Shown here in pieces: positions 9,432 to 20,100 of a DNA stretch of 39,263 bases. The first letter of the stretch is position 1. Each line of letters begins with the position of its first letter. The notes under the pieces are model-generated. The model ran no database searches, was not told the DNA's origin, and was given only the letters and a program-made list of their open reading frames with translations. A program made the position numbers and the translations under genes. This stretch comes from Bacteroidales bacterium (lineage in GTDB: Bacteria > Bacteroidota > Bacteroidia > Bacteroidales > F082), in NCBI GenBank assembly GCA_015709215.1, contig JACCQN010000025.1:12193-51455 (forward strand), read 5' to 3'.

Positions 9432-9893
9432 ATGGCAAACACCTACACACAAATCAACATCCATGCAGTATTTTGCGTAAAAAGGCGGGAAAACATTATC
9501 ACCCTTAATTTCAGCGACCAGCTGCATGCCTACATTGCCGGCATCATCAATAAAACAGGAAATTATTCATTGGCAGTCAATGGGTACAAAGATCATGTTC
9601 ACGCATTTTTCGAATTGAATCCTGCATTGGCATTATCGGATGTAATGCGCGACATCAAAACCAATTCATCCAAATGGATCAATGAACACCATTTTGTACA
9701 GGGGCATTTTTCCTGGCAGAAAGGATACGGCGCTTTCTCCTATGCCCGTTCACAAAGAAACAATGTCATTAAATACATTATAAATCAGGAAAAGCATCAT
9801 TCCAAAAAAACATTCCGGGAAGAATACCTGGAATTGCTGGAAAAATTTGAAATTCCATTCGAAAACAACTATGTCTTCGAATTCTTTGAATAA
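9432..9893 (+). CDS. REP-associated tyrosine transposase (RAYT, IS200/IS605 TnpA family)
   Basis: 153 residues, the normal size of a Y1 HUH single-strand transposase. The HUH motif is DHVHAFF (H55, H57) and the catalytic tyrosine is Y115 in VIKYIINQEKHH. The segment FSWQKGYGAFSYARSQ is typical of the family. These enzymes nick single-stranded DNA at hairpins. Palindromic 25-bp repeats flank the gene on both sides, six upstream and four downstream, which supports the RAYT reading over a mobile IS200: there is no accessory tnpB and the ends are arrays. It splits the cas operon between cas3 and cas4. Confidence 0.9.
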   Translation: MANTYTQINIHAVFCVKRRENIITLNFSDQLHAYIAGIINKTGNYSLAVNGYKDHVHAFFELNPALALSDVMRDIKTNSSKWINEHHFVQGHFSWQKGYGAFSYARSQRNNVIKYIINQEKHHSKKTFREEYLELLEKFEIPFENNYVFEFFE

Positions 9894-9895
9894 CA

Positions 9896-9983
9896 GCCTC
9901 ATAGAGGCGAAATTAAAACAGCCTCATAGAGGCGGCATTATGGTAGCCTCATAGAGGCGGCATTATGGTAGCCTCGTAGAGGC
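9896..9983 (+). repeat. Four 25-bp REP-like palindromic repeats downstream of the transposase
   Basis: GCCTC-ATA/GTA-GAGGC occurs at 9896, 9921, 9946 and 9971, again every 25 nt, starting three bases after the transposase stop. The last unit runs into the start of the next gene (CATTATGGTATGG, ATG at 9995). The same repeat family thus lies on both sides of the transposase. Confidence 0.85.
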
Positions 9984-9994
9984 GACATTATGGT

Positions 9995-10912
9995 ATGGAA
10001 AAATACATCAAACAGCTCATCCAAGACCTCGAAAAGGTGGCAAACACCCCACCCCACAGGCCTTACATCGAAGTGCCACCCCATCTGGCAGACGATATTG
10101 CAACGGCAGAAATTGCCTTGACCCCCTATCAAACCATCGAAGAACTAACCGGCATCAAACAGGAAGTCTTTCCACAACTAATCGATCTGGAAGGTGACCA
10201 ATGGCAAAGGGTAAACGATGCGATCTTCAAAGTGTTTGAAACCTTTCACCTTGATTTGGTAGATCTTCCGCCTTACATTCCTCCCGAAGAACTGTATGAC
10301 ATACTCACTACCCATTGGAAATATCCGGTACAGTACCTGCCCTCGACTGGTATGGATTTAGAATTTTGCACCGGCAATCCAATGACCTGTCCTTATGGCG
10401 AATATTGCGATTGCGGCGACGATATCGATATCTATGAACTCCCCGAAAAGTTTGCCGAATTAGTAAACCCAATCGCTCAAGCGATCGATGCAGGCTTCAT
10501 TTGCTACCTCAATCCCGAAACAATGGAAATGGAAGAAATCCCAAAACAACTGATAGATGATCCGCAAGCATATGAAATGTCAACTGGAATTAATCCGGAA
10601 GAGGAAGAGCTAAAACACGAAACATGGGATACATGCTATGTTTTTGAGCCACTCGATTCAGGTGAGTCGTTTAAAATTATGGAACATTTTGTGCATAGAA
10701 TGGAAGATGAAATCTTACAGGAAGAACTCTTTTATGTCCTTGCTCACAGGAAACCCTTTGCAAATTTCAAGGCCTTGATCGACAATTCAGACTATGGCGA
10801 ACGCTGGTTCAGCTTTAAAATGAACTGGTTAAAGGATTATGTAAGATCGAAAATTGATGTTGAAATTCATAAAACCCCAGAAAATTCTGATGAAAATGAA
10901 TTACCATTTTAA
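9995..10912 (+). CDS. Cys4-cluster protein fused to a C-terminal UPF0158 domain
   Basis: 305 residues. Residues 1-145 match the paralogue at 10942 in its beginning (YIKQLIQDL versus YITQLIEDL) and in a cysteine cluster C125-x6-C132-x5-C138-x-C140 (CTGNPMTCPYGEYCDC), which could bind zinc or Fe-S. Residues about 150-290 look like UPF0158 (PF03682): a YLNPETMEMEEI strand, then MEHFVHRMEDEILQEELFYV and RKPFANFKALID with a WFSFKMNWLKDYV end. Its function is unknown. It sits between cas3 and cas4 right after the REP array and is followed 29 nt later by its paralogue. A role in CRISPR immunity is possible from position only; it may be a passenger. Confidence 0.7.
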   Translation: MEKYIKQLIQDLEKVANTPPHRPYIEVPPHLADDIATAEIALTPYQTIEELTGIKQEVFPQLIDLEGDQWQRVNDAIFKVFETFHLDLVDLPPYIPPEELYDILTTHWKYPVQYLPSTGMDLEFCTGNPMTCPYGEYCDCGDDIDIYELPEKFAELVNPIAQAIDAGFICYLNPETMEMEEIPKQLIDDPQAYEMSTGINPEEEELKHETWDTCYVFEPLDSGESFKIMEHFVHRMEDEILQEELFYVLAHRKPFANFKALIDNSDYGERWFSFKMNWLKDYVRSKIDVEIHKTPENSDENELPF

Positions 10913-10941
10913 TTCAATCACCATAAATAAAAAACCAAACT

Positions 10942-11448
10942 ATGCAACGCTATATTACCCAACTCATTGAAGACCTGCATGAAATTGCACAAATAACGAA
11001 TCCAGCAGATGCAGCAGAAAAGGTTAATGACAGTGAAGCACTTTTCAAACAACTGGAAGACTTTGAAAACTACCTGCATGGCGAAGAACTGCCAATTTCA
11101 GTAATTACTGGAATTTTACCTGAGCAACTGCCACCTCCCGAAATGCTCAACGTATCACAACGGGTACAATTATCGGTTGAATTAGAGAAGTTTCTGGCAC
11201 ATTTTCATTTTGCTCTTGTTTTTCCTCAAAACTACCCCAGCCATTTACGCTATCCGTTTATCAGGAATTTTTGGTCAGAAAAACATTCACCCATGCAGAT
11301 AGGTTATAATTACATAGAATTTTGCGAATACGACGAAACAAACTGCCCCTTCCAAGGCTATTGCAACTCATGCAGCAATTTTGACATTGAAGACAAAAAC
11401 CACGATATAGATAATTTCGAAGGCTCAAATGAAATTGAATTCGATTAA
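10942..11448 (+). CDS. Cys4-cluster protein, paralogue of the upstream N-terminal domain
   Basis: 168 residues without the UPF0158 part. The cluster is C128-x6-C135-x5-C141-x2-C144 (CEYDETNCPFQGYCNSC), with the same CP-aromatic-x-G-Y-C core as the upstream protein. The rest is acidic and helical, ending in an Asp/Glu-rich tail. I do not recognise a named family. A duplication of the upstream gene followed by gain or loss of the C-terminal domain explains the pair. cas4 begins 50 nt downstream on the same strand, so these genes may be co-transcribed with the adaptation genes. Confidence 0.65.
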   Translation: MQRYITQLIEDLHEIAQITNPADAAEKVNDSEALFKQLEDFENYLHGEELPISVITGILPEQLPPPEMLNVSQRVQLSVELEKFLAHFHFALVFPQNYPSHLRYPFIRNFWSEKHSPMQIGYNYIEFCEYDETNCPFQGYCNSCSNFDIEDKNHDIDNFEGSNEIEFD

Positions 11449-11498
11449 CACTCAATCCCGTCAATCTCCTTTCAACCACATTCAATCCTTTATCGATT

Positions 11499-12017
11499 AT
11501 GAACATCACCGGAACCCATTTCGCCTACTTTCAGATCTGCCACCGAAAACTTTGGCTTTTTAGCAATGGCATCAATATGGAACAACATTCTGAACTGGTT
11601 GACGAAGGCAGGCTAATTCACGAAACCAGCTATCAGCAACGGCCTAATCGGTATGAAGAGCTGGAAATTGCCGGCATAAAAATCGACTATTACGATCCGG
11701 CCAAAAAATGCATCCATGAAATCAAAAAATCGGCAAGCCTTGAACCGGCACACGAATGGCAACTCAAATATTACCTGTATGTAATGAAACAATACGGCAT
11801 TGAGGATGCCAGCGGTATCCTGGAATACCCGCGTACCCGTCAAACCAAAGAGGTGTGGCTGAGCAGTCTGGATGAAGAAACAATTGCTGAAATGTTGTTA
11901 CATATTAACGAAATTATCCAAAGCGAACAATGTCCTGATAAACAAAAAATGAGAATCTGCAAAAACTGTGCTTATCACGATTTCTGTTGGACAACCGAAA
12001 ATACCGACAAACCATGA
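11499..12017 (+). CDS. cas4: CRISPR adaptation exonuclease Cas4
   Basis: 172 residues, a compact Cas4. The RecB-like PD-(D/E)XK core appears as GRLIHE (conserved His), IKIDYYD and CIHEIKKS (Glu, Lys of the active site). The four cysteines of a 4Fe-4S cluster are present: one in QICHRKLWLF near the N-terminus and three in CKNCAYHDFCW at the C-terminus. Cas4 trims prespacers and sets PAM choice and orientation with Cas1-Cas2. The stop overlaps the cas1 start as ATGA, which shows coupling. Confidence 0.94.
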   Translation: MNITGTHFAYFQICHRKLWLFSNGINMEQHSELVDEGRLIHETSYQQRPNRYEELEIAGIKIDYYDPAKKCIHEIKKSASLEPAHEWQLKYYLYVMKQYGIEDASGILEYPRTRQTKEVWLSSLDEETIAEMLLHINEIIQSEQCPDKQKMRICKNCAYHDFCWTTENTDKP

Positions 12018-13018
12018 AGAAAACCTACTATCTGATGAACCCGGGTCGTTTGTCGCGAAAAGACAACACCCTCCGGTTCACACCTGTTGATGAAGATGGC
12101 AATGAAGGCCAGCCCAGGTACCTGCCTGTTGAAAATGTAGAAGAGTTTTATTGTTTTGGCTCACTGGATGCTAACAGCAGCCTTTATAATTTTCTGGGCA
12201 AAAACCAGATCAGTCTGCACTTTTTTGATTATTACGAAAACTACACAGGCTCCTTCATGCCCCGCGAACAACTGCTATCCGGAAAACTACTGGTGAATCA
12301 GGTAAAACATCACCTAAGCAAAAGCAAACGCATGGAACTGGCATGCGCATTTATAAATGGTGCAGCACACAATATTTTAAAAAACCTGATGTATTATCGC
12401 AACCGCGGCAAAGACCTGGACAATGCCATAACCGACATCAAACTTTATAGCCAACAAATTGACACTGCGCCAAATATCGAAAGTCTGATGGGCATTGAAG
12501 GAAATATCAGGCTAAGGTATTACAGCGAGTTTGATACTATCATTCAACATTTTAATATGGATGGACGCAGCAAACAACCCCCGCTTAACGAAGTGAATGC
12601 CCTGATTTCTTTTGGTAATATGATGTGTTATACCCAATGTCTGCGAGCCATACAGCAAACGCAACTCAATCCTACCATCAGCTATCTGCACACACCAGGC
12701 GAACGGCGTTTTAGTTTGGCACTTGATCTGGCCGAAATCTTTAAACCTATGCTCGTTGACCGGCTCATTTTTAGCATGCTAAACCGCCGTGAGTTAAAAG
12801 CCGACGACTTTGATGCCAAAGTGAATGCGGTTGTGCTCAAAGAAAAAGGCAAGAAGGCTTTCGTCACCGGATTCGAACAACGACTCAGCGAAACCATACA
12901 ACACCGAAGCCTTGGCAAAAGCGTAAGTTACCGCTACCTTATCCGACTAGAATGTTACAAACTCGTAAAACACCTCATGCAAATCGAAGACTACAAACCC
13001 TTCAAAATGTGGTGGTAA
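12014..13018 (+). CDS. cas1: CRISPR integrase Cas1 (type I-B)
   Basis: 334 residues from the ATG at 12014, chosen because it forms an ATGA overlap with the cas4 stop; a longer frame opens at 11987 but starts inside cas4. The catalytic neighbourhoods are present: GIEGNIRLRYYSEF (metal-binding Glu), then NALISFGNMMCY, LHTPGERRFSLALDLAEIFK (His) and PMLVDRL. With Cas2 it inserts new spacers at the leader end. It ends at the start of an octamer microsatellite, and cas2 is separated from it by an extra gene. Confidence 0.95.
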   Translation: MKKTYYLMNPGRLSRKDNTLRFTPVDEDGNEGQPRYLPVENVEEFYCFGSLDANSSLYNFLGKNQISLHFFDYYENYTGSFMPREQLLSGKLLVNQVKHHLSKSKRMELACAFINGAAHNILKNLMYYRNRGKDLDNAITDIKLYSQQIDTAPNIESLMGIEGNIRLRYYSEFDTIIQHFNMDGRSKQPPLNEVNALISFGNMMCYTQCLRAIQQTQLNPTISYLHTPGERRFSLALDLAEIFKPMLVDRLIFSMLNRRELKADDFDAKVNAVVLKEKGKKAFVTGFEQRLSETIQHRSLGKSVSYRYLIRLECYKLVKHLMQIEDYKPFKMWW

Positions 13019-13024
13019 AACAAC

Positions 13025-13134
13025 ATTCATTCAATCATTCATTCATTCTATCATTCTATCATTCATTCATTCTATCATTCTATCATTCTATCATTCTATC
13101 ATTCTATCATTCAATCATTCTATCATTCATTCAT
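13025..13134 (+). repeat. Octamer microsatellite (TCATTCTA/TCATTCAA) before the four-helix-bundle gene
   Basis: About 110 bp of TCATTC followed by TA, AA or AT, in near-perfect 8-nt (sometimes 4-nt) periodicity. It begins seven bases after the cas1 stop and ends about 15 bases before the next start codon. A second tract with the same unit follows that gene. Confidence 0.92.
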
Positions 13135-13149
13135 CAAAAACCCCTCAAC

Positions 13150-13515
13150 ATGACCAACAAAGAACAATTCATAGAAAAAATGAAAATCCGTACAAAACAA
13201 TTTGCAATCGATACGATTATATTCTGCGAATCACTTCCCAGAGGCAACACCTATTACAGGATGAGCGATCAGTTGCTTCGTGCAGCCACATCAGTCGGTG
13301 CAAATTACAGAGCAGCATGCAGATCCAGATCTAAAGCAGAATTCTTCAGTAAGCTCTCCATAGTAGTTGAAGAAGGAGACGAATGTGGATTCTGGCTAGA
13401 ACTATTCATAGAATCCGGAAAACAAAACACCGAAGAAGCACACGATTTACTGTCAGACGCTAATGAAATAACATCAATCCTTGCTAAAGCCCGCAAAACA
13501 GTCAGCAATAAATAA
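13150..13515 (+). CDS. Four-helix-bundle protein (23S rRNA intervening-sequence / S23 family)
   Basis: 121 residues from the ATG at 13150; the longer upstream frame only translates the microsatellite and the cas1 tail. The family pattern is clear: an N-terminal helix KIRTKQFAIDTI, then LPRGNTYYRMSDQLLRAATSVGANYRAA, SKAEFFSKLSIVVEEGDECG and WLELFIESG. These small helical proteins are common in Bacteroidota and occur in some bacteria inside 23S rRNA insertions; their biochemical role is unclear and they resemble the Avd accessory proteins of diversity-generating retroelements. The gene is placed between cas1 and cas2 and is bracketed by microsatellites, so it is probably an insertion rather than a normal cas gene. 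Confidence 0.88.
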   Translation: MTNKEQFIEKMKIRTKQFAIDTIIFCESLPRGNTYYRMSDQLLRAATSVGANYRAACRSRSKAEFFSKLSIVVEEGDECGFWLELFIESGKQNTEEAHDLLSDANEITSILAKARKTVSNK

Positions 13516-13520
13516 CAAAT

Positions 13521-13685
13521 TCTATCATTCTATCATTCTATCATTCAATCATTCTCTCATTCAATCATTCTATCATTCTCTCATTCTATCATTCTATCAT
13601 TCTATCATTCTATCATTCAATCATTCTCTCATTCAATCATTCAATCATTCTATCATTCTATCATTCAATCATTCATTCAATCATT
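13521..13685 (+). repeat. Octamer microsatellite (TCATTCTA/TCATTCAA/TCATTCTC) after the four-helix-bundle gene
   Basis: About 165 bp of the same unit as the tract before the gene, with an extra TCATTCTC variant. It ends just before the cas2 start at 13692. The open frames across it encode only runs such as FYHSIILSF and are not genes. Confidence 0.92.
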
Positions 13686-13691
13686 AAAAAA

Positions 13692-13955
13692 ATGTACGTA
13701 ATTTTGGTGTATGACATCGGGCAGAAAAGAGTTGGTAAGATGCTAAAGCTATGCCGCAAATACCTCAACTGGATACAAAACTCCGTGTTTGAAGGTGAGA
13801 TCAGCGAAGTAAAGCTAAAGGAGCTAATTGCTAAGACAAGAAGCATTATGGATAAGGACTATGACAGTTTAATCATATTTAAATCCAGACAAGAGAAATG
13901 GCTTGAAAAACAGATCGTTGGAAAAGAAAAAAGTAGCTTGGATCAGATTATTTAA
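13692..13955 (+). CDS. cas2: CRISPR adaptation protein Cas2
   Basis: 87 residues, the usual length. The first strand MYVILVYDI has the conserved Asp8, followed by RVGKMLKLCRKYLNWIQNSV, which is standard for Cas2, and FEGEIS. A late strand DSLIIF is also present. Cas2 dimerises and bridges two Cas1 dimers during spacer insertion. It is the last cas gene and directly precedes the leader and array. Confidence 0.95.
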   Translation: MYVILVYDIGQKRVGKMLKLCRKYLNWIQNSVFEGEISEVKLKELIAKTRSIMDKDYDSLIIFKSRQEKWLEKQIVGKEKSSLDQII

Positions 13956-14172
13956 TTGTCGCTGAACAAAATATAGCTGTTAAATAACAATAACGCTCAA
14001 GTAGAACCAAGCATCCGCTCTTTGACATCTTGAAAATGAATAATATAACAAATCTGTCAGTAAGCCGGCAAAATCATTATATTGGACATAGACGCCAAAA
14101 AGCACAAAAATTTGTTATTTTTGCAAAACTAAGCTGTTGAAGGACAGCATTTTTTATTGTTTTAGCCAACGG
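13956..14172 (+). promoter_or_regulatory. CRISPR leader
   Basis: A 217-bp AT-rich, gene-free region between cas2 and the first repeat. Its location and the repeat orientation (each repeat ends ATTGAAAC, the expected crRNA 5' handle) make this the leader side. A Bacteroidota-like -7 box TATTTTTG lies at 14116-14123; a possible upstream TTG at 14083 is too far for ideal spacing. CTTTGACATCTTG at about 14020 is another candidate leader element. Confidence 0.75.
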
Positions 14173-17100
14173 CTATCAATCGTACCAAACTGGAATTGAA
14201 ACGTGGAACAGTTGATGGCACCGAAGCCCTGGGCGATATTCTATCAATCGTACCAAACTGGAATTGAAACTTGCACAAATAGCATTTACAACGCTTGACT
14301 TGATTATCTATCAATCGTACCAAACTGGAATTGAAACAAGTGCCTGGTGGCTGATAGTGCTGCTGGCTATTATTCTATCAATCGTACCAAACTGGAATTG
14401 AAACGGGTGAACTGCCTTCAACCGGACAGCTCAATGATGCACTATCAATCGTACCAAACTGGAATTGAAACCGATTACCAGCGTAACGCCTAACCAGAAA
14501 AGCCGTTCTATCAATCGTACCAAACTGGAATTGAAACGTGTAAAGTTCAAACTCCCAAAGGGTTTGTTCAATTCTATCAATCGTACCAAACTGGAATTGA
14601 AACAACGAATATACAGTAACATAAATGAGTTGCGTATATACTATCAATCGTACCAAACTGGAATTGAAACTTACAAGTATTTATTATCAAATGAATAATG
14701 CGGCAGCTATCAATCGTACCAAACTGGAATTGAAACTATCTTACAGAAGTTAATTGGGGACAGATTTTAGGTCTATCAATCGTACCAAACTGGAATTGAA
14801 ACACTCGAACATCAGCCTTTGGCTGGTGGCAACACGGTAACTATCAATCGTACCAAACTGGAATTGAAACCTCGGATGGTGTGAATGCTGACTCTACCTT
14901 CAGTGCTCTATCAATCGTACCAAACTGGAATTGAAACTGCTGATGATGCGGAAACGGCTAAAACAGATTCAGACTATCAATCGTACCAAACTGGAATTGA
15001 AACTGCTGATGATGCGGAAACGGCTAAAACAGATTCAGACTATCAATCGTACCAAACTGGAATTGAAACTTGAAAATACCATTACACCAAAAGCTAAAAT
15101 TGAAGCCTATCAATCGTACCAAACTGGAATTGAAACCCTAAAGCAGCAAGTGCAGTCAGTTCAGATTCTGTTGCTATCAATCGTACCAAACTGGAATTGA
15201 AACGAACGATAAGCCATTAAACCAGTTCCAGCAGGCATCCTATCAATCGTACCAAACTGGAATTGAAACTTTTCGTCGATGATGATATTAAGCTCTGAAA
15301 GATCGCTATCAATCGTACCAAACTGGAATTGAAACTCGTATTTGCTTGCGGCATCGCTAACGGTGAGTATGCTATCAATCGTACCAAACTGGAATTGAAA
15401 CGTTGTTGATTTTATATTACAGACCCCATTTGCAATAGCTATCAATCGTACCAAACTGGAATTGAAACTACCTTGCTGTCCTGTTGCAGCTGCTTCCAGC
15501 TTCGCTATCAATCGTACCAAACTGGAATTGAAACAACATTTCAGGAACATGCCAGTATGATGGGCGATATGCTATCAATCGTACCAAACTGGAATTGAAA
15601 CATGTTTTGCACGTTTAATCCACCTTCGAGGATGGCACTATCAATCGTACCAAACTGGAATTGAAACCAGGTATGGTTAGTGCGGATTATTAACGACTAA
15701 ATTCTATCAATCGTACCAAACTGGAATTGAAACGGCAAAATAGCTGAAATTATTGTTTCGCATCAATCAGCTATCAATCGTACCAAACTGGAATTGAAAC
15801 GCTTGCAGACGCCCTGCACGATAGCTGGGTGCATAAACTATCAATCGTACCAAACTGGAATTGAAACTGGCAAGCAGAAAGGCAAAGTCAATCAGGCCGT
15901 AAAACTATCAATCGTACCAAACTGGAATTGAAACCAGCCGCACGCGCTTCCGGCAGGTGGCGAAATGCGGACTATCAATCGTACCAAACTGGAATTGAAA
16001 CAACTGTTTTATGCCGGCATCCAGCGCGGTTGCGAACGCTATCAATCGTACCAAACTGGAATTGAAACTTGCCTTTACGGTGAAAGAAGATGAATGGACT
16101 GAAACTATCAATCGTACCAAACTGGAATTGAAACGGTTTTATAATTCGGGTCGTTTTTGATGCTGTAAATCTATCAATCGTACCAAACTGGAATTGAAAC
16201 TGATGGATAATTTTGCACAAAACAAACCCTTTACATCTATCAATCGTACCAAACTGGAATTGAAACCGAGTTCAGTTGCTGTTCTACGTCCTTTGTGTTC
16301 GCACTATCAATCGTACCAAACTGGAATTGAAACCATTAAAAACGGAAATACCGAGCAGGTGCTATCAGACTATCAATCGTACCAAACTGGAATTGAAACG
16401 GCAAATTGGTTAGTTAATAATTAATTGGTTTTGTTTCTATCAATCGTACCAAACTGGAATTGAAACACGCAGCCGTCTGTTAAAAGCAGCCGCAAACCTC
16501 GACTATCAATCGTACCAAACTGGAATTGAAACTGTTTTTTCTAATTCAAACCTTAGTTTAGTATTAGACTATCAATCGTACCAAACTGGAATTGAAACAG
16601 AGTTTCGTTCGATAACACAATCTATTGTTTAACCCTATCAATCGTACCAAACTGGAATTGAAACTAGTGTCTGGGCAGATCATTTTTAAAATATGACGGC
16701 TATCAATCGTACCAAACTGGAATTGAAACTTCTTTAAATTTTTCATCATCTCTTTTCATTTCGTTCTATCAATCGTACCAAACTGGAATTGAAACTTCTC
16801 ATTTCGATATTTGTAAGGCGGTCGCTGAAGGCTATCAATCGTACCAAACTGGAATTGAAACTCATTATCTTAACGGGATTACTTCAAAATAATGGGGGCT
16901 ATCAATCGTACCAAACTGGAATTGAAACCAGCTAAACATCATAGAACAAGCCTATCAATTTATTCTATCAATCGTACCAAACTGGAATTGAAACGGATCA
17001 ATTTTTTGCTCACTTCCGAAACATACGACCCTATCAATCGTACCAAACTGGAATTGAAACTAAGTTCAGGCCTGCCGAAGCTGTCAAAGAATGCCCCTAT

Positions 17101-20100
17101 CAATCGTACCAAACTGGAATTGAAACATTTGCCTGGCCTTTGGGGTTTTTAATATTCTTCGACTATCAATCGTACCAAACTGGAATTGAAACTTAGCGAA
17201 ATAAAAAACTTGAAGTAATCAGCTGTTTCTATCAATCGTACCAAACTGGAATTGAAACTTGTAGGTTTAATAATTCTGAAATGCGAAGGCCGCATCTATC
17301 AATCGTACCAAACTGGAATTGAAACTTTTTGAATGAACTTACACCTGAATGGAAAGCTAACTATCAATCGTACCAAACTGGAATTGAAACTATGATAAAA
17401 GGTATTCAATACTCCCACGCCGGGCCACTATCAATCGTACCAAACTGGAATTGAAACCAGATTGGAGTAAGAAGCTGACAGGTGGCGACAGCGCTATCAA
17501 TCGTACCAAACTGGAATTGAAACCCCGCAAACGTTATAATCACTGCCGCGTGGCGATTGGCTATCAATCGTACCAAACTGGAATTGAAACATGGCACATC
17601 ACAAGTTTGCGCTTCAGGTGGCGAAACTATCAATCGTACCAAACTGGAATTGAAACAGTAGATGAAAACACAACCTATTTAGGCTTTGCCCTACTATCAA
17701 TCGTACCAAACTGGAATTGAAACGTGTAGCTTTTGTCGTTTGTTCAGTCTTGTCCTCGCCTATCAATCGTACCAAACTGGAATTGAAACACCAGAACAAG
17801 CAGCAAAACCTATATACGTGTAAATCTATCAATCGTACCAAACTGGAATTGAAACCAAGATAATAAAAGATATAAGCAATACCTTATTGACTATCAATCG
17901 TACCAAACTGGAATTGAAACGCAATAAAAAAATGGAAAATTCTATTGAAACTAAAGTCTATCAATCGTACCAAACTGGAATTGAAACACTATTGGGCATA
18001 CGGTAGTTGAAAATAGAGAAGACCTATCAATCGTACCAAACTGGAATTGAAACTGCTTAAAATAAAATACCTAGCACTGGCATGTGTGCTATCAATCGTA
18101 CCAAACTGGAATTGAAACGCTATATCAAAAAGGAACACTATGCTAAGTTCAACTCTATCAATCGTACCAAACTGGAATTGAAACGAGGCAAAATTGGTTC
18201 ATGGTTTTCATAGTAAATTGCTATCAATCGTACCAAACTGGAATTGAAACTAGTTTGGAAATTATTATCAAGCGTTTGGAACAGTGCTATCAATCGTACC
18301 AAACTGGAATTGAAACGTTACAGGCAATGTATATAAAGATCATTTAGGTAACTATCAATCGTACCAAACTGGAATTGAAACGATAGTGTCCAATCTCTTT
18401 TAATAATTGCCACATCATCTATCAATCGTACCAAACTGGAATTGAAACTTAATTTCCATTGTAATTGTTATTTAATTGTTATTTACTATCAATCGTACCA
18501 AACTGGAATTGAAACTAAAATAAATTTATCAATATGAAAAAGAAAACATTACTATCAATCGTACCAAACTGGAATTGAAACTTAAAAGTTAAAGACCCTG
18601 TTGATGCTGCTACTACTGCTATCAATCGTACCAAACTGGAATTGAAACCTATGAATGTTGTTTCTTTGTCGCTCATCTTATAAACTATCAATCGTACCAA
18701 ACTGGAATTGAAACTGGGCACCCTGGCATTCTATTGTTGATAGTGGCTGGCTATCAATCGTACCAAACTGGAATTGAAACGGCATTGTTTGATAAATTGG
18801 CGCAAACAAAACAAGACTATCAATCGTACCAAACTGGAATTGAAACAGTGCAACCGGTCGACCTATGCGTATTCGGCCAAAGCTATCAATCGTACCAAAC
18901 TGGAATTGAAACAGCATCGACCTGATATAAGTACGTTCAACATAATCCACTATCAATCGTACCAAACTGGAATTGAAACTGTTTTTGCAGATACGATTGA
19001 AACGGCGATAGCTGGTCTATCAATCGTACCAAACTGGAATTGAAACACACAAAGCGGAAACGTCCGTTTTCACCTGAAATAGTCTATCAATCGTACCAAA
19101 CTGGAATTGAAACATTGAAGGCGAAGCAGCCGCACAATTAAGAGGTGAACTATCAATCGTACCAAACTGGAATTGAAACGAAGATGAAGAAGATATGCAG
19201 TTAAATATAAAAGACTATCAATCGTACCAAACTGGAATTGAAACTGGTGTTGTAGGGCCGGGTTGGCATTGTTGAGATATACTATCAATCGTACCAAACT
19301 GGAATTGAAACGAACGAGTGATCAACATTACTTACGAAGCGGTATGCTATCAATCGTACCAAACTGGAATTGAAACTGTTGAGATGGCCGAAAAGTGGCA
19401 GCTTGATCGTTATCTATCAATCGTACCAAACTGGAATTGAAACTTGGTCGGGCTATGGACATTGCCTGCACAAACAGCAACTATCAATCGTACCAAACTG
19501 GAATTGAAACTGCCTCAACAGAGCGATCAGGATCAGTTAGCCAGGATCTATCAATCGTACCAAACTGGAATTGAAACTTTTGTGTTGTTCAGCATATTGC
19601 TGAACAGCACTAAACTATCAATCGTACCAAACTGGAATTGAAACAGCTCAAGCTGATCCGTTGTTTTGTCTTTATTCTGATCTATCAATCGTACCAAACT
19701 GGAATTGAAACATCTACGATTGGCGCGTGGAAGATGTGTGGATTGCTACTATCAATCGTACCAAACTGGAATTGAAACATGGTGAAAATTGGGGACATGG
19801 GCATTATGACTATCCTATCAATCGTACCAAACTGGAATTGAAACACAATAGTAGTACGCGCAAATGCAGGCGAATTGCGTCTATCAATCGTACCAAACTG
19901 GAATTGAAACAGAATTAAAGTGTTTTATTTTACCAAAGAAAGAAACCTATCAATCGTACCAAACTGGAATTGAAACAGTTTGTGCCTTTGCGAGACTGGA
20001 ATAAGTTTAAAGCTATCAATCGTACCAAACTGGAATTGAAACTCAATCTGTATTACCCACGCAGGAGAACCTTCTATTACTATCAATCGTACCAAACTGG

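Noticed and set aside
13150-13515. Reading the four-helix-bundle gene as an Avd of a diversity-generating retroelement
   Set aside because: There is no reverse transcriptase, no template/variable repeat pair and the closest match by eye is the S23/IVS type.
13481-13687. A 68-codon frame rich in FYHSIILSF
   Set aside because: It is a translation of the octamer microsatellite.
16929-16964. A repeat-like CTATCAAT in a spacer (about 16952) as a partial repeat
   Set aside because: Only 8-9 bases match and unit spacing stays normal, so it is chance within the spacer.
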